From Bacilli bacterium (GTDB lineage Bacteria > Bacillota_I > Bacilli_A > RFN20 > CAG-826): DNA of 6,159 bases. The notes under the pieces were generated by a model. It had not been told where the DNA came from, did no database searches, and was given only the letters and a program-made list of their open reading frames with translations. The stretch is taken from contig JAFZUD010000061.1 in the NCBI GenBank assembly GCA_017618495.1, positions 1 through 6,159 of the forward strand. The letters are read 5' to 3'. Shown one piece after another: positions 4,219 through 6,159 of the stretch. The translations under genes were made by a program, and so were the position numbers. How positions within the stretch are numbered: position 1 is the stretch's first letter; each line of letters opens with the position of its first letter.

Positions 4219-5547
4219 GTGAATAACGTAATCATCGCCTTAGCAACACCGCCGCTCAAAGGAGCGCTAGCCCTCATCAGAGTCTCTGGAGACGGAGCCT
4301 TCGAGATGACGGACCAGATTTTCAGCAAGAAGGTTAGCGGCACTACCAAAAGAGAAATCTATTACGGCACCATGAGCGATAATGGTCAGCCTATAGACTT
4401 GGTTTTGGTTATGGCTTTTAAAGGACCAAACACCTTCACTGGCGAAGACATCGTCGAGATTTCCTGCCACGGATCGATGTTAATTGCTAACCAGATTATT
4501 GAAGCTTACATCAAAAGAGGCGCTAAATATGCAACCCGTGGAGAATTCTCTTCCCGCGCCTTCTATAACGGCAAAATGGATCTTATTGAGGCCGAATCCG
4601 TTAATGATTTGATTAATGCCACAACCGCCGAATCTAAGAACCTTAACTTAATGTCTTTAAGTGGCGAAACAAGCAAACTTGTTGACCCTCTAAAGAAGCA
4701 AATTGCCGACCTTCTAGCTTTGCTAGAGGTTAATATCGACTTCCCTGAATATGAGGATATCGAAGAGATTAACGAAAAGACCATCGTTACGCACATTGAC
4801 GAGATTAGAAAGACCATCGCAAACCTCATTAAAGGTGGAAAAGAAGGAAAGATCGTCAAAGAAGGATTAAAGGTTGCTATCGTTGGCGAACCAAACGTCG
4901 GTAAATCATCGCTTTTGAATGCTTTAATGAACGAAGAAAAAGCCATCGTCTCCGATATTCCTGGAACAACCCGTGATGTTGTTGAAGGAGATGTCTCAGT
5001 TAAGGGAATCTCGCTTCATTTATTGGATACCGCCGGCATCAGAAACAACGCCGACAAGATTGAAGCCCTTGGCATAGCCAAGAGTGAAGAATCAATCGCT
5101 AAGGCCGACCTCATCATCCATGTTATAGATGCAGAAAGAGGCGAATCTCCTGAGGATTTAAGAATCAGAGAATTAGCCAAAGATAAGATTTTGATTACCG
5201 TCTACAACAAGAGCGACCTTATCAAGAACACCGACAAAGATAAGCTCTATATCAGTGCAATCAACAAAGACATTAAGCCTCTCTTAGAGAAGATTTATGA
5301 AGAGCTTGGTTTGTCTGACGAAGCATTCACTTCTCCATCCCTTTCTAGCGCACGCCAGCTCGGTTTATTAATGAGCATCGACGAACATTTAGCTAAAGCT
5401 AAAGAGGACGCTTTAAAGCAGGCTCCAATCGATTTGGTGTCGGTTAACTTGATGGCCGCTTATAACGGTTCCAGAGAGCTCTTAGGAGAAGGCGCCACCC
5501 TTGATTTAACTGACGAGATCTTCTCAAGATTCTGTGTAGGAAAATAG
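4219..5547 (+). CDS. mnmE: tRNA uridine-5-carboxymethylaminomethyl(34) synthesis GTPase MnmE
   Basis: MnmE (TrmE/ThdF) works with MnmG to place an aminomethyl-type group on the wobble uridine of certain tRNAs, using GTP, a folate one-carbon donor and FAD (held by MnmG). From the GTG the protein has 442 residues, in the usual 440-460 range. The folate-binding N-terminal domain (to about residue 118) opens NNVIIALATPP, matching the family start. A helical domain holds the IDFPEYED stretch. The inserted G domain has G1 GEPNVGKSS (223-231), G2 GTTRD (249-253), G3 DTAG (270-273) and G4 NKSD (330-333). The C terminus is FCVGK with the conserved Cys439. GTG at 4219 is preferred because its product aligns best and it sits where transcription should begin. 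An in-frame TTG at 4213, 6 bases after AAAGG, would add two residues. mnmG is not adjacent; tatD follows one base after the stop. Confidence 0.96.
   Translation: MNNVIIALATPPLKGALALIRVSGDGAFEMTDQIFSKKVSGTTKREIYYGTMSDNGQPIDLVLVMAFKGPNTFTGEDIVEISCHGSMLIANQIIEAYIKRGAKYATRGEFSSRAFYNGKMDLIEAESVNDLINATTAESKNLNLMSLSGETSKLVDPLKKQIADLLALLEVNIDFPEYEDIEEINEKTIVTHIDEIRKTIANLIKGGKEGKIVKEGLKVAIVGEPNVGKSSLLNALMNEEKAIVSDIPGTTRDVVEGDVSVKGISLHLLDTAGIRNNADKIEALGIAKSEESIAKADLIIHVIDAERGESPEDLRIRELAKDKILITVYNKSDLIKNTDKDKLYISAINKDIKPLLEKIYEELGLSDEAFTSPSLSSARQLGLLMSIDEHLAKAKEDALKQAPIDLVSVNLMAAYNGSRELLGEGATLDLTDEIFSRFCVGK
5538..5541 (+). promoter_or_regulatory. Weak ribosome binding site of tatD inside mnmE
   Basis: AGGA in the last codons of mnmE lies 7 bases before the tatD ATG. 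Together with the one-base gap between the genes, it points to translational coupling. Confidence 0.55.
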
Positions 5548-5548
5548 A

Positions 5549-6159
5549 ATGCTCGACTCACATTGCCATTTAAACGACGACGGTCTCTTTGATAAGAGGG
5601 CGGAATATATCAAAAACGCCAAAGAAGCAGGCGTTTCTTTAATGGTCTGCATCGGTTGGGACTTAGATAGCTCTAAGAAAGCCATCCAGATAGCCCATGA
5701 ATTCGAAGGTGTGTATGTTGCCGTCGGTTTTCACCCAGAGAACCTCGAAGGAATTAGCGACGAAGCCTTAGAAGAGATCAAAGAACTCGCAAAAGACGAA
5801 AAGGTCATCGCGATAGGGGAAATTGGCCTCGATTACCATTGGTTCAAAGAGCAGAAAGACCATGACAACCAGAAGGTTTGGTTTATCAAACAGATCGAAT
5901 TAGCTAATGAGCTTAATTTGCCTCTTTCTATACATGCTAGAGACGCTAGCGAGGACACTTATACCATCCTAAAAGAGCATCCAGCCAAAGCCGGTTGTGT
6001 GCTTCATTGCTATAGCGGTTCTACAGAGATGTTAGAACGCTTTGCCAAGCTTGGTTGTTACTTTGGATTCGATGGCCCAGTAACTTATAAGAACGCTATT
6101 GAACCAAAAGATAATGTGAAAAAGTGTCCAATAGATAGGATCCTTACAGAAACCGATGC
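5549..6159 (+). CDS. tatD: TatD family metal-dependent hydrolase/DNase (3' end cut off)
   Basis: TatD proteins are cytoplasmic TIM-barrel nucleases of the amidohydrolase superfamily that use two metal ions. They are associated with 3'-5' exonuclease or DNA-repair activity, though the exact role differs by species. The ATG at 5549 gives MLDSHCHLND, the typical family start. 203 complete codons are visible out of an expected 250-265. All expected metal ligands in this part are present: His5 and His7 (HCH), Glu91 in GEIGLDYH, His129 in SIHARDA, His153 in LHCYSG, and Asp203 in ETD, the last full codon of the window. The FHPEN stretch (61-65) is also a family hallmark. It is expressed with mnmE, with a one-base gap and an internal AGGA site. 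It should continue about 50-60 codons past the window edge. Substrate cannot be told from sequence. Confidence 0.95.
   Translation, partial: MLDSHCHLNDDGLFDKRAEYIKNAKEAGVSLMVCIGWDLDSSKKAIQIAHEFEGVYVAVGFHPENLEGISDEALEEIKELAKDEKVIAIGEIGLDYHWFKEQKDHDNQKVWFIKQIELANELNLPLSIHARDASEDTYTILKEHPAKAGCVLHCYSGSTEMLERFAKLGCYFGFDGPVTYKNAIEPKDNVKKCPIDRILTETD

Noticed and set aside
1..6159. Mobile elements, CRISPR arrays, tRNA/rRNA genes or a novel accessory system
   Set aside because: Nearly every base is accounted for by conserved housekeeping genes, the origin and short gaps. No transposase, spaced repeats, RNA gene folds or gene-composition break were seen.

Overview
The window is a replication-origin neighbourhood of a low-to-moderate GC bacterium of the Bacillota/Mollicutes-like kind. 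The order is dnaA (leftward), an AT-rich gene-free origin, then rpmH, rnpA, yidC, jag and mnmE (rightward), which is the classic oriC layout of that group. YidC is a lipoprotein of the SpoIIIJ/YidC2 type followed by Jag, another Gram-positive trait. TGA is never read as Trp in the visible genes: YidC has 15 Trp codons, all TGG. This argues against the Mycoplasma/Spiroplasma code. Following mnmE directly with tatD instead of mnmG is a gene order I recall from mycoplasmas. I would guess an uncultured Bacilli or Mollicutes-related gut lineage, but I cannot name a species.

Layout. Positions 1-792 (minus) hold the N-terminal 264 residues of DnaA, cut by the window edge. Positions 793-1361 have no gene and look like oriC. 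They contain five 8/9 matches to the DnaA box, several 7/9 matches, AT-rich tracts that could unwind, and the rpmH promoter at the right end. Positions 1362-4099 are one transcription unit: ribosomal protein L34, the RNase P protein, the YidC membrane insertase and the RNA-binding protein Jag/KhpB. It closes with a clear intrinsic terminator at 4105-4134. A new promoter just before 4219 drives mnmE (complete), followed one base later by tatD (3' end cut off).

The genes cover replication initiation (DnaA), translation and RNA processing (L34, RnpA, MnmE), membrane protein biogenesis (YidC with Jag) and a TatD-type nuclease. All are housekeeping genes, and I see no mobile element, CRISPR array, tRNA, rRNA or novel defence system. 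The points worth a second look are regulatory or structural. YidC carries an unusually large extracytoplasmic domain of about 250 residues. A hairpin plus U-rich tract between rpmH and rnpA could act as an attenuator. The mnmE message may be leaderless. Palindromes lie against both clear -10 boxes. The origin uses off-consensus DnaA boxes throughout.
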